A DNA stretch of 64,000 nt from Thiothrix subterranea. GTDB taxonomy: Bacteria > Pseudomonadota > Gammaproteobacteria > Thiotrichales > Thiotrichaceae. This document shows positions 52,114-60,074 of the stretch, piece after piece. Position 1 is the stretch's first letter; the number at the start of each line of letters is the position of its first letter. The notes beneath the pieces are model-generated. The model ran no database searches, was not told where the DNA came from, and saw only the letters and a list, made by a program, of their open reading frames with translations. Made by a program: the position numbers and the translations under genes. Where the stretch lies: the NCBI RefSeq assembly GCF_016772315.1, contig NZ_CP053482.1, positions 1,798,001-1,862,000 on the forward strand, written 5' to 3'.

Positions 52114-52848
52114 ATGATTAAATTTCAAAAGCCGTTCTTCAAGAGCGTGGCAGAGGGCGTTGAAGCCGAATATGTTGCTGGCGTTGTTGCTTTACAGAAT
52201 GGTGATTTCAACGCTGCAAGCAGGTATTTCAGTAATGCTGCACAAGGGGAGCATATTTCGGCAATATTCAATCTATCTCTTCTTTGGGGTGGGGGAAACA
52301 TAACGCCTTATGACTTCGACTTGGCGGCAAACTGTTGGTATAAAGCTGCTGCATTAGGTCATTCCCATGCCAAAAATGCACTATGGCAGTTAGAGGCAGC
52401 AGACAGAGGCGGATTTGGGACAAACAATCTAGCTAAACTTGTCGAAGAAGCGAACTCCGGGGGTATGCTAATACCTTCGATAATGATTTGTGCGGCTCGT
52501 TTTTATGATGTGATCTGTCGTCAAAGCGGTGCTTTAGTGGATGTTATCGCTTATGAATTGGATGCGGCTGCGATGAGTGATTTTGATTTCGTCCATTCGT
52601 TCATCAGTCGAACGGGTATTGGCAAGGATTTCTACGGGGGAGGCTTGAAACACCTGAAACCCGGATCAGCAGCAGACCAAATCACGGACGGACTGAATAA
52701 GTTACATATCGCGATGAGGCGTTCAGGTGTAAGCGACAAGCTCGCTGTCATGGCTCGTTGCTCTATCGTGGGCTATATCATAGCAAAATCACCCTATGGG
52801 GGGCGATCTGAACCACTTCGCGGGATAGATACGTTTTTTCAGAAATAA
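52114..52848 (+). CDS. Sel1-repeat-like protein
   Basis: A 244-residue protein with two or more Sel1/TPR-like helical pairs near the start: G-D-F-N-A-A-S-R-Y-F-S-N-A-A-Q-G and FDLAANCWYKAAALGHSHA. The C-terminal part lacks a known motif. No signal peptide. Sel1 repeats usually hold protein complexes together. It is the first intact gene of the accessory island between purE and purK and has the island's AT-rich composition. No function can be assigned. Confidence 0.65.
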   Translation: MIKFQKPFFKSVAEGVEAEYVAGVVALQNGDFNAASRYFSNAAQGEHISAIFNLSLLWGGGNITPYDFDLAANCWYKAAALGHSHAKNALWQLEAADRGGFGTNNLAKLVEEANSGGMLIPSIMICAARFYDVICRQSGALVDVIAYELDAAAMSDFDFVHSFISRTGIGKDFYGGGLKHLKPGSAADQITDGLNKLHIAMRRSGVSDKLAVMARCSIVGYIIAKSPYGGRSEPLRGIDTFFQK

Positions 52849-52868
52849 TCTTAAAGCAGGGACATATT

Positions 52869-53456
52869 TTGGCTTTATTTAAAGGCATCATTTTTGATAA
52901 AACAAATGCAGATATAGGCTGGATGAATAATCAATCTGCTTTTTATTCTCATGGCTATAGAACGGCTGCTGAAAAATTAATTAATGAGTATGACAAATTA
53001 GGAATGCCAGAAAAAGACGCAATAGTTTTTCCAGTTATATTTCTTTATAGACATTGCCTTGAAATAGAAATGAAGGATTTAATATACAGAACCGACCGCT
53101 GCTCTGGGAATACACCATCAGAAATTACACATCATGAATTGTTAAAAGTTTGGGATGAGTTGGATAATAAATATTCAAAACTATCTGAATACATTTACCC
53201 TGACTATAACTTTTCTCCTATCGAAGACAGAAAGGAAATCAGGGGAATAATTAAAGAATTTAATGAAATAGATGGACAGTCTTTTACATTTCGCTACCCA
53301 AGAAATAAAAAAGGGAATGGCTCAATAAAAAGTATTGATTATATAAGTTTGAATAATTTTAAAATCGAGATAAATAGAGTGCTTAATGTAATTGATAACA
53401 TCAATGAAACTATATGTCATTACGAGGTGCATTTGGAAGAAGTTTCCTCTGCTTAG
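52869..53456 (+). CDS. Hypothetical protein, HEPN-like
   Basis: A 195-residue, AT-rich, helix-rich protein. The segment FLYRHCLEIEMKDLIYR and a later HHELLKVWDEL recall HEPN-type helical domains (R-H-x-x-E pattern), but the match is weak and no RxxxxH RNase motif is certain. A TTG start at 52869 is used, with CAGGGAC upstream; a later ATG at residue 19 is possible. It lies 20 bases after the Sel1 gene. I do not recognise a family. Confidence 0.5.
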   Translation: MALFKGIIFDKTNADIGWMNNQSAFYSHGYRTAAEKLINEYDKLGMPEKDAIVFPVIFLYRHCLEIEMKDLIYRTDRCSGNTPSEITHHELLKVWDELDNKYSKLSEYIYPDYNFSPIEDRKEIRGIIKEFNEIDGQSFTFRYPRNKKGNGSIKSIDYISLNNFKIEINRVLNVIDNINETICHYEVHLEEVSSA

Positions 53457-53494
53457 TCGTAATAAAGAACCAACACCCCCAAAAAAATAAAAAT

Positions 53495-54136
53495 ATGACT
53501 AATAAACTTGTTATTAAAGATAGCAATCAACACCAGCTTTTGTTAGAACAATCAAAACGCTTATTTTCTGTCACGCACAAAATTTTTTCTCACAGCTTAG
53601 TAACCGATAATGCGTGGATGCAACGATTATGGGCATGGGCGAATGAATTTGGTATTGAAGATGAATATCTTCCCAGAAATAAAAAGGATTTGCTCGCTAA
53701 AAAAGAACTTTACCTTCACCATAATAATCTAACTAAACTTCCTGCTGAAATTGGCAACTTAACGAACCTAAGGCATCTTAATCTTTGGGAAAATAATCTG
53801 ACTGAACTTCCTGCTGAAATTGGCAATTTGACGAACCTAACATTACTTAACCTTACAGGTAATCGCCTGACTGAACTTCCTGCTGAAATTGGCAGTTTGA
53901 CGAATTTAATATATCTTGACCTTCAGCATAATACACTGACTGAACTTCCTGTTAAAATTGGCAATTTGACGAACTTAACGTATCTTGACCTTCAGCATAA
54001 TACACTGACTGAACTTCCTGCTGAAATTGGCAACTTGACGAACCTAACGCATCTTAACATTCAGCATAATGAACTGACTGAACTTTCTGATGAAATCAGA
54101 AATTGGGCAGATTGCATTACTCATGTGTATTACTGA
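53495..54136 (+). CDS. Leucine-rich repeat protein
   Basis: A 213-residue protein. After an 80-residue helical N-terminus come five full 23-residue LRRs and a partial sixth, of the form LTELPAEIGNLTNLxxLxL, at about residues 74-200. The DNA repeats at a 69-base period from about 53720 to 54090, so copy number can change by slippage. LRRs form a curved binding surface. No signal peptide, so probably cytoplasmic. The ATG at 53495 is favoured over an upstream in-frame start at 53414 that overlaps the previous gene. Confidence 0.8.
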   Translation: MTNKLVIKDSNQHQLLLEQSKRLFSVTHKIFSHSLVTDNAWMQRLWAWANEFGIEDEYLPRNKKDLLAKKELYLHHNNLTKLPAEIGNLTNLRHLNLWENNLTELPAEIGNLTNLTLLNLTGNRLTELPAEIGSLTNLIYLDLQHNTLTELPVKIGNLTNLTYLDLQHNTLTELPAEIGNLTNLTHLNIQHNELTELSDEIRNWADCITHVYY

Positions 54137-54146
54137 GGACTAGAGG

Positions 54147-55103
54147 ATGAATGAAGTAATCAACCGTTTGGAGATGGTAAAAGCTGCCATTCTGCTTGAA
54201 GATGATGATATTGTTGGGTTGCAAATCCAAAAATTGTCGCAGTTAGCATTAGATGCCGATGCAGTCAATATTCTATCGCTACTAAAAAGTCATTCATTTG
54301 CAACGATCATTAGCTTGATTGAAAATTATTGCCACCGTAAAAAAGGGCTGGTCAGTTACAATGACAAAGAGGTATATGGTCTGCGCTTAGAGCTTAAAAT
54401 GCTGGAGGCGGAATATGAAGAGCTACTACTTAATAAATCATCCATTGAGTCAATGATTTATGATTTCAATCATCAATACTACCATGCTTGCGGAAAATTA
54501 ATTGATGCAGTGTTGCTATACCGCGTTAAACTTCAACTAAAACGTGCTAAAGAGACTCCTGACGATTCTGAAACACGGGATGCTTTCAAAGAAGCCAAAC
54601 AAGATTACGAAGACTTCCGCAAGGACTATGAAGAAAAAACAGAAGAGCCGTTAGTCGTATTGGATGAAGCCGATGAAAAGGAACTCAAAACAGCATACCG
54701 TAAAGCCAGCAGATTGTGTCACCCCGATAAAGTCAGCGACGAATTCAAAGAACAGACCACTGAGATATTCAAGCAACTCAATGCTGCCAACAAAGCGAAA
54801 GATGTAAAGAAAGTTCGCGAGATATTAGCAACACTTCAGTCAGGAAAAGGTTTTAGCATATTTTCAGACACAGTTAGTGATGCGGATAAACTACGCTTAC
54901 GCATAACCAGCATAAAAGAAAAAATGGCAATTATCAGTGAGCAAATCGAACAAGCCAAACAAGATGAGACTTACCAGATGATTGAAGTCATCGGTGACTG
55001 GAATACCTATTTCAACGACATGAAACTTAAGTTGCGCGAAGAGCTAATTAAATTGAAAGAAGCTCTTGAAGAAGTTGCTGAAAAAGGTGAATACGTATCA
55101 TAA
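54147..55103 (+). CDS. J-domain (DnaJ-like) coiled-coil protein
   Basis: A 318-residue protein. A helical N-terminal half with predicted coiled coil (about 78-165), then a J-domain with LKTAYRKASRLCHPDKV: HPD at 192-194 and a following helix III. A second coiled coil (about 255-315) ends the protein. The J-domain should stimulate a DnaK-type Hsp70. It is 10 bases after the LRR gene, probably the same operon. The J-domain lies in the middle, not at the N-terminus as in classical DnaJ. Confidence 0.75.
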   Translation: MNEVINRLEMVKAAILLEDDDIVGLQIQKLSQLALDADAVNILSLLKSHSFATIISLIENYCHRKKGLVSYNDKEVYGLRLELKMLEAEYEELLLNKSSIESMIYDFNHQYYHACGKLIDAVLLYRVKLQLKRAKETPDDSETRDAFKEAKQDYEDFRKDYEEKTEEPLVVLDEADEKELKTAYRKASRLCHPDKVSDEFKEQTTEIFKQLNAANKAKDVKKVREILATLQSGKGFSIFSDTVSDADKLRLRITSIKEKMAIISEQIEQAKQDETYQMIEVIGDWNTYFNDMKLKLREELIKLKEALEEVAEKGEYVS

Positions 55104-55187
55104 TTGTCGCTGTGATGGGGTATGGCAAAGCAAGGCTTTCCTGTATCCTTGCCTGTTATTTCGTAACCCCAGCTTACTCGACACTTT

Positions 55188-56315
55188 ATGACACTACTTC
55201 CCGGATCAACCATCGGAATGCTCGGCGGCGGGCAACTCGGACGCATGTTTACCGTCGCCGCCCGCACCCTCGGCTACCGCGTGCTTATTCTCGAACCCGA
55301 TTTTCACAGCCCCGCTGCGCAACTCTCTGACGACCACATTATTGCCGCCTACGACGACGAAGCCGCACTTACCGCATTCGGTAAACGTTGCGATGTGATC
55401 ACCACCGAATTCGAGAATATTCCTGCGCAGACGCTGGAATTCCTCGCGCAATTCTGCCCCGTGCGCCCATCAGCCCATGCCGTGAAAATGGCGCAAGACC
55501 GCATTGTGGAAAAGGAATTCGTGCGAGCGTGTGGCTTGCAGCCTGTGCCGTTTGCAGCGATTCACACCGCAGCGGACATTGCGGCTGCACCCCACAGCAT
55601 TCAATTCCCCGCCATCCTCAAAACCACCCGCATGGGTTACGATGGCAAAGGGCAAGTCACTGTGCATTCGGTTGCCGAAGCGCAAGCAGCGTTTGCCCAA
55701 TTGCACGGTGTCGCGTGTGTGCTGGAACAGCGCGTGGAATTGGAACGCGAAATTTCGGTCATTCTCGCCCGCAGTGTCGGCGGTGAAGTACGCTGTTTTC
55801 CCGTTGCCGAAAACGAACACCGCAATGGCATCCTGCACCAAAGCATTGTGCCTGCCCGCATTGATGCCGCACTCGCCACCGCCGCGCAAGCCGCCGCCAC
55901 GCGCATGGCGGATAAGCTAGAGTTCGTCGGCGTGATGGCGGTGGAATTCTTCGTCACCCGTCAAGGCGAATTGCTCATCAACGAAATGGCTCCGCGTACC
56001 CACAATAGCGGGCATTACACCCTCGATGCGTGCATCACCTCGCAATTCGAGCAGCAAGTGCGCATGGTCTGCGAATTGCCGTTCGGCGCAACCGACCTGC
56101 TGTCCCCCGTGGTCATGGTCAATATGTTGGGCGATTTATGGCACGATGCGCAACCTAACTGGTTGGCGTTGCTGCAAAGTACCAATACCAAGCTACACTT
56201 GTACGGCAAACACGAAGCCCGCCCCGGTCGTAAAATGGGGCATTACTGCACACTAGCGCCGCAGCTTGACGATGCATTAACTGAAGCAGCACATATTTTC
56301 CAACAATTGCAATAA
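55188..56315 (+). CDS. purK: 5-(carboxyamino)imidazole ribonucleotide synthase
   Basis: A 375-residue ATP-grasp enzyme. It has STIGMLGGGQLGRMF at the start, ATP-binding residues in FPAILKTTRMGYDGKGQ, and metal-binding INEMAPRTHNSGHYT. It carboxylates AIR with ATP to give N5-CAIR, the substrate of PurE. PurE is 3.5 kb away on the same strand; in most gammaproteobacteria they overlap or touch. The gene itself looks intact. Confidence 0.96.
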   Translation: MTLLPGSTIGMLGGGQLGRMFTVAARTLGYRVLILEPDFHSPAAQLSDDHIIAAYDDEAALTAFGKRCDVITTEFENIPAQTLEFLAQFCPVRPSAHAVKMAQDRIVEKEFVRACGLQPVPFAAIHTAADIAAAPHSIQFPAILKTTRMGYDGKGQVTVHSVAEAQAAFAQLHGVACVLEQRVELEREISVILARSVGGEVRCFPVAENEHRNGILHQSIVPARIDAALATAAQAAATRMADKLEFVGVMAVEFFVTRQGELLINEMAPRTHNSGHYTLDACITSQFEQQVRMVCELPFGATDLLSPVVMVNMLGDLWHDAQPNWLALLQSTNTKLHLYGKHEARPGRKMGHYCTLAPQLDDALTEAAHIFQQLQ

Positions 56316-56326
56316 GGACACACCAC

Positions 56327-56704
56327 ATGGATATGAACACTTTAATTTTGAAAGTACACGCGATTATCGCCCTGCTTTCCGTGGTTATTTACCTCATTCG
56401 GGGGGTATGGATGTTGACCAACAACCCCGCCGTTACCGGTAAGGCAGCGTTGGCGAGTGCTTCCTTGACCATGTTGATTTTGCTGGGAACGGGCTTGTGG
56501 CTGGCCTTCGTTACCACTGCACACGGTGTGGATAATTTTGTCATCATTAAAGCCGTTGGCTTGATTGTGTACGTAGTGTTGGGCGTGATTGCGCTGAAAC
56601 CGGGCTTGGGCAAAGCAGCAGCGGTCATCTTATGGTTGGCGGGTGCGGCGACGTTTGCCTACACCTTCTTGTATGCGAAAAATCTTGCACCGGCGATTCT
56701 CTAA
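56327..56704 (+). CDS. SirB-like integral membrane protein
   Basis: A 125-residue protein with four predicted membrane helices, matching the SirB (PF04247) family: K-V-H-A-I-I-A-L-L-S, IRGVWML, GTGLWLAF, and a Gly-rich third helix. Function is not firmly known; in enterics it is linked to invasion gene expression. An AAGGA ribosome site lies before the ATG. Its stop overlaps the methyltransferase start by one base (TAATG). Confidence 0.82.
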   Translation: MDMNTLILKVHAIIALLSVVIYLIRGVWMLTNNPAVTGKAALASASLTMLILLGTGLWLAFVTTAHGVDNFVIIKAVGLIVYVVLGVIALKPGLGKAAAVILWLAGAATFAYTFLYAKNLAPAIL

Positions 56705-57294
56705 TGGCTGATATTCCTTACACCAAAAGCCTGCGCGACGACATCCGTTTTGATACGGAACTGTGCGGACAGCCTTTCACCTTTCTATCAACCTGGGGGA
56801 TTTTTTCACCGCGTGAAATTGATGACGGCACGGATTTGCTGCTGAAATACCTGAAAATCAACCCGACCGATGATTGCTTTGACCTCGGCTGTGGCTATGG
56901 CCCCGTCGGTTTGGTGATGGCAAGACTCGCTCCACAAGGTCAAACCCTGATGGTGGATAAGGATTTCATGGCAGTGGAATACGCCAACCGCAATGCAGGC
57001 GTGAACAAGCTGGCGAATGCCCGCGCCATGCTCAGCAACGGTTTCCAGCACCTCGACAAAGATGCGCGGTTTGACGTGATTGCATCCAACCTACCCGCAA
57101 AAGTGGGCAAAGAAATGATGAGCATTTTGCTGCACGACATGAAACACCACCTCAAACCGGGCGGGCGCGTGTATATCGTGACGATTAATGGCTTGCGCGA
57201 ATACATGAAACGCAATCTAAAGGAAGTGTTCGGCAATTTCGACAAGCTCAAACAAGGGCAGTCGTACACCGTGTCGTATGCCGAAAAACAGTAG
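56704..57294 (+). CDS. Class I SAM methyltransferase, RsmC/MTS-like
   Basis: A 196-residue protein. The SAM motif is CFDLGCGYGPVGLVMA, with the acidic residue in MVDKD and the active loop SNLPAKVG, where classical N-modifying enzymes have NPPF. It is close to small MTS-domain methyltransferases that act on rRNA or tRNA guanines. The start at 56704 shares a base with the SirB stop; an in-frame ATG at 56632 inside the SirB gene is unlikely. The stop codon lies in the dispersed palindrome (copy 3). Confidence 0.78.
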   Translation: MADIPYTKSLRDDIRFDTELCGQPFTFLSTWGIFSPREIDDGTDLLLKYLKINPTDDCFDLGCGYGPVGLVMARLAPQGQTLMVDKDFMAVEYANRNAGVNKLANARAMLSNGFQHLDKDARFDVIASNLPAKVGKEMMSILLHDMKHHLKPGGRVYIVTINGLREYMKRNLKEVFGNFDKLKQGQSYTVSYAEKQ

Positions 57295-57318
57295 AGACGC
57301 AAAATTTTGCGCCTTCTT
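57291..57318. repeat. Palindrome copy 3, right arm decayed
   Basis: Left arm GTAGAGACGCAA intact; right arm reads TTGCGCCTTCTT, with several changes. Its TAG gives the stop of the methyltransferase gene. A full copy (copy 4) follows 20 bases later. Confidence 0.75.
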
Positions 57319-57337
57319 TAACAGGTTGGCGGGGTGG

Positions 57338-57365
57338 GTAGAGACGCAAGATTTTGCGTCTCTAC
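57338..57365. repeat. 28-base palindrome, copy 4 of the GTAGAGACGCAA family
   Basis: Perfect 12-base arms around a GATT loop, between the methyltransferase gene and the converging fbp gene. Together with copy 3 it forms a tandem pair, as REP/BIME elements often do. Confidence 0.85.
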
Positions 57366-57386
57366 GGGGACATCGGGGAATCGCTG

Positions 57387-58397
57387 TTAAGCGTTATGAT
57401 AACCCGTGACTAATTCCACCTCATTACGTGACCCCATTACCACCGGCACACGCTGGTGCAAGTCGGTCGGTTGGAGTTCCATAATGCGTGAATAAGCCGT
57501 GGTTGCCATGCCGCCCGCTTGTTCAACGATGAAACCCATTGGGTTAGCTTCGTACAACAAGCGCAACTTGCCGGTTTTGCCCGATGCCTTCATTTTGCTA
57601 TCCATCGGATAGATGAAAATGCCGCCACGAGTCAAAATGCGGTGAATTTCAGCCACCATTGACGCGACCCAACGCATATTGAAGTCTTTGCCACGCGGCC
57701 CTTCGACACCTTGCAAACATTCGCTGATGTAACGCTGCATCGGTGGTTCCCAGTAACGTTGGTTGGAGACGTTGATCGCAAACTCTTTAGTGTCAGCAGG
57801 GATTTTCACGTCTTCGCGGGTCAGCAAGAATTCGCCGCAATCCTTATCCAACGTGAACATATTCACGCCTTTGCCGGTGGTCAAGACCATAATGGCTGAA
57901 GGGCCATACAAGCAGTAACCTGCCGCGACTTGCTTCGTACCCGGCTGCATAAAATCGGCAGCGGTCGGGTTTTCCACACCTTCGGGGGCTTTGATGATGG
58001 AGAAAATCGTACCAACCGATACATTCACATCCATATTAGAGGAGCCATCCAGCGGGTCGAATGTCACCAGATAGTGGCCGCGTGGCACATTGCTGGGCAG
58101 GTTATAGACCTCATCCATTTCTTCAGAGGCTAAGGCCGCTGCGTGACCACGCGAAAGGGCTTCGATCATCACGTCATTGGTGATAATGTCCATTTTTTTC
58201 TGCTCTTCGCCCTGAACGTTTTCAGAGCCAGCAGAACCCAGCACGCCGATGAGGTCGCCCTTGCTGGTTAATGCAGCAATTTTTTTGCACGCGAGTGCGA
58301 TGTCATTCAGTACGCAGCTAAATTCGCCGGTTGCGCCTGCATGTTTACGTTGTTCTTCGAGGATAAATTGTGTCAGTGTGGTGCCAATTTGATACAT
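57387..58397 (-). CDS. fbp: Class I fructose-1,6-bisphosphatase
   Basis: A 336-residue FBPase. The metal-binding [20 protein letters not shown] is present, together with EEMDEVY and [20 protein letters not shown] (in parts). It removes the 1-phosphate of fructose-1,6-bisphosphate in gluconeogenesis and the Calvin cycle. Length is normal for the bacterial class I enzyme. A strong terminator-like hairpin on the same strand lies 75 bases upstream of its start, possibly part of its leader. Confidence 0.96.
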   Translation of the reverse strand: MYQIGTTLTQFILEEQRKHAGATGEFSCVLNDIALACKKIAALTSKGDLIGVLGSAGSENVQGEEQKKMDIITNDVMIEALSRGHAAALASEEMDEVYNLPSNVPRGHYLVTFDPLDGSSNMDVNVSVGTIFSIIKAPEGVENPTAADFMQPGTKQVAAGYCLYGPSAIMVLTTGKGVNMFTLDKDCGEFLLTREDVKIPADTKEFAINVSNQRYWEPPMQRYISECLQGVEGPRGKDFNMRWVASMVAEIHRILTRGGIFIYPMDSKMKASGKTGKLRLLYEANPMGFIVEQAGGMATTAYSRIMELQPTDLHQRVPVVMGSRNEVELVTGYHNA

Positions 58398-58471
58398 ACC
58401 CAGCTTCCAAGGTTAGAAAGAAAAAATCGTGTATCAGTGGATTATGATATGCTAATAGATGGATTGTAAAC

Positions 58472-58499
58472 AAAAAAAAGGCGGATCCGAAGACCCGCC
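58472..58499 (-). terminator. UUCG hairpin terminator upstream of fbp
   Basis: On the minus strand, GGCGGGTC and GATCCGCC pair (one wobble) around a TTCG loop and run into eight T bases. A perfect TATAAT box lies at 58516-58521 on the same strand. This could be a short terminated leader in front of fbp, or the end of a small RNA coming from 58520-58680. Confidence 0.7.
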
Positions 58500-58679
58500 A
58501 GACTTGCGAGGGAGTATTATAACTTTTAAGGATTACTAGTTGAGTGTGTAGTGTTAACGCTTAGTCGTTGCTGCTCGTCGAGTGGTTCAAGAAAAGTTGA
58601 AAAAAAAGTGTATTTATTATTTTTTTGAGTATTGGCTCAAATTAATTAGAACCAAACCCGTAATGAGAGCGACATAGAA

Positions 58680-59288
58680 ATGGAAGGCCACTCACAAGGC
58701 AGCAAACAACAGACTGAACTGGTAAGCAAGCTCAGTGATGAAGCTCTGATGGAACGCATCAGTCAGGGCGATCAGCAAGCATTCAGTCAGTTATACCTGA
58801 GATACCAGCCCAAATTGGTAAAGTATTGTTCGCGCGTATTGCGTGATGATATGGCTCAGGCTGCTGATTTAGTAGACGAGGCTATGTTTGATGTTTGGCG
58901 GTCAGCGGAAAATTTTGCAGGCAGGTCAAAGGTGTCGACCTGGATTTATTCCATTACCCGCAACAAAATGGTGTCGTGGTTGCGCAAAACCTCGGAAATG
59001 ACGTTGGAGGATGAGTCGATACTCGATGCCATGATTGACCCAGCCGCCAGCCCTCACGAGGAATTGGCATTGGATGACATGAAACAGCAGTTGTTACGTC
59101 TGATGGATCAGCTAACGGAAGAACACCGTGAAGTGATCAGACTAACGTATTTTGAAGACAAGTCCGTCAAAGAAGTGGCGATTGTTCTGGATATTTCGGA
59201 AAACACCGTCAAAACAAGGATGTTTTATGCGCGTAAGCGTTTGGCACAGTTACTGGAAAAAGCCGGTATCGTTGGTGTTGATTTTTAG
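58680..59288 (+). CDS. ECF-type RNA polymerase sigma factor
   Basis: A 202-residue sigma-70-family factor. Region 2 has A-F-S-Q-L-Y-L-R-Y-Q-P-K-L-V and the -10-binding DLVDEAMFDVWRSAENFAGRS (in parts), region 4 has HREVIRLTYFEDKSVKEVA and TVKTRMFYARKRL. There is no region 1.1. It is the first of three tightly spaced genes with a membrane anti-sigma and a subtilisin-like lipoprotein, so it is probably released in response to an envelope signal. Confidence 0.9.
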   Translation: MEGHSQGSKQQTELVSKLSDEALMERISQGDQQAFSQLYLRYQPKLVKYCSRVLRDDMAQAADLVDEAMFDVWRSAENFAGRSKVSTWIYSITRNKMVSWLRKTSEMTLEDESILDAMIDPAASPHEELALDDMKQQLLRLMDQLTEEHREVIRLTYFEDKSVKEVAIVLDISENTVKTRMFYARKRLAQLLEKAGIVGVDF

Positions 59289-59322
59289 TTGATTTTTAAA
59301 TGGCAGTTGAGACTATTGCGAT

Positions 59323-60069
59323 ATGAGCCTGTACCCACATGGCGATCCAGTTGAAGAAGCACGGTTATTATTGCCTTGGTATATCACGGGCAAATTAACG
59401 GAATCCGAGCGCAAATTGGTAGAGCGGATACTGGAAACTCACCCTGAGTTGGCGGCTGAATACCAGCGTGAACTGAAGTTGGTGGATATGATCCGCGCTA
59501 ATACGGCGTTGTTGGAATTATCTGCCGTGGATACGACCCAACAGCGTTTAGAGAAACTGATGAAGCGTATCGGGCGCGAAGAGCGGGACAATTCGGTGGT
59601 GTCACCAACCGCTGCCCTCGCACTTGCACCACAGCGTAATTGGCTGGGCGAAGCCAAACAATGGCTGCGGCATTTGTTGATCCCAAAATGGGAAGGTTTA
59701 ACCCCTGCCAATGCCATATTTGCCTTATTACTGCTGATTCAGGCAGGCTTTTTAGGGTGGTTTGCACACTCGGCGGGCAGTAAACCCGAAGGCATTTATG
59801 TCAGCGCTACGGTCGCAGGTGATGCCAGCGCGGTTCCGGTAGTTAAAGGCATGGTATTGCTGGTAGACTTCAATGGCGATGCACGAATACAGCAAGTTAA
59901 AGAATTTTTGCTGCATTGGAATGCTCGCATCTTGGATGGGCCAAACGATACCGGTTATTTCAAAATTGAAATGAAGGATGTCCTTTCATCCGACCCGCAA
60001 GCGGGTACTATTTTACAGCAGATGCAGCAAGATAATGCTGTGATTGCTTTTATCGGACGAGAATACTGA
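59323..60069 (+). CDS. Single-pass membrane anti-sigma factor
   Basis: A 248-residue protein 34 bases after the sigma gene. The cytoplasmic N-terminus (about 8-60) is helical and similar to anti-sigma domains (LLLPWYITGKLTESERKLVE) but lacks the HxxxCxxC zinc motif. One membrane helix lies at about 129-149. The periplasmic part (about 155-248) ends ARILDGPNDTG and DNAVIAFIGREY, a pattern that recalls I9-type protease propeptides. It probably holds the sigma factor at the membrane; the adjacent subtilase may act on it. Inference in part. Confidence 0.75.
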   Translation: MSLYPHGDPVEEARLLLPWYITGKLTESERKLVERILETHPELAAEYQRELKLVDMIRANTALLELSAVDTTQQRLEKLMKRIGREERDNSVVSPTAALALAPQRNWLGEAKQWLRHLLIPKWEGLTPANAIFALLLLIQAGFLGWFAHSAGSKPEGIYVSATVAGDASAVPVVKGMVLLVDFNGDARIQQVKEFLLHWNARILDGPNDTGYFKIEMKDVLSSDPQAGTILQQMQQDNAVIAFIGREY

Positions 60070-60074
60070 GTGTC

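Noticed and set aside
53720-54090. Regular 69-base repeats considered as a CRISPR array
   Set aside because: The repeats have no unique spacers and are in frame with LRR units of a protein. No cas gene is nearby.
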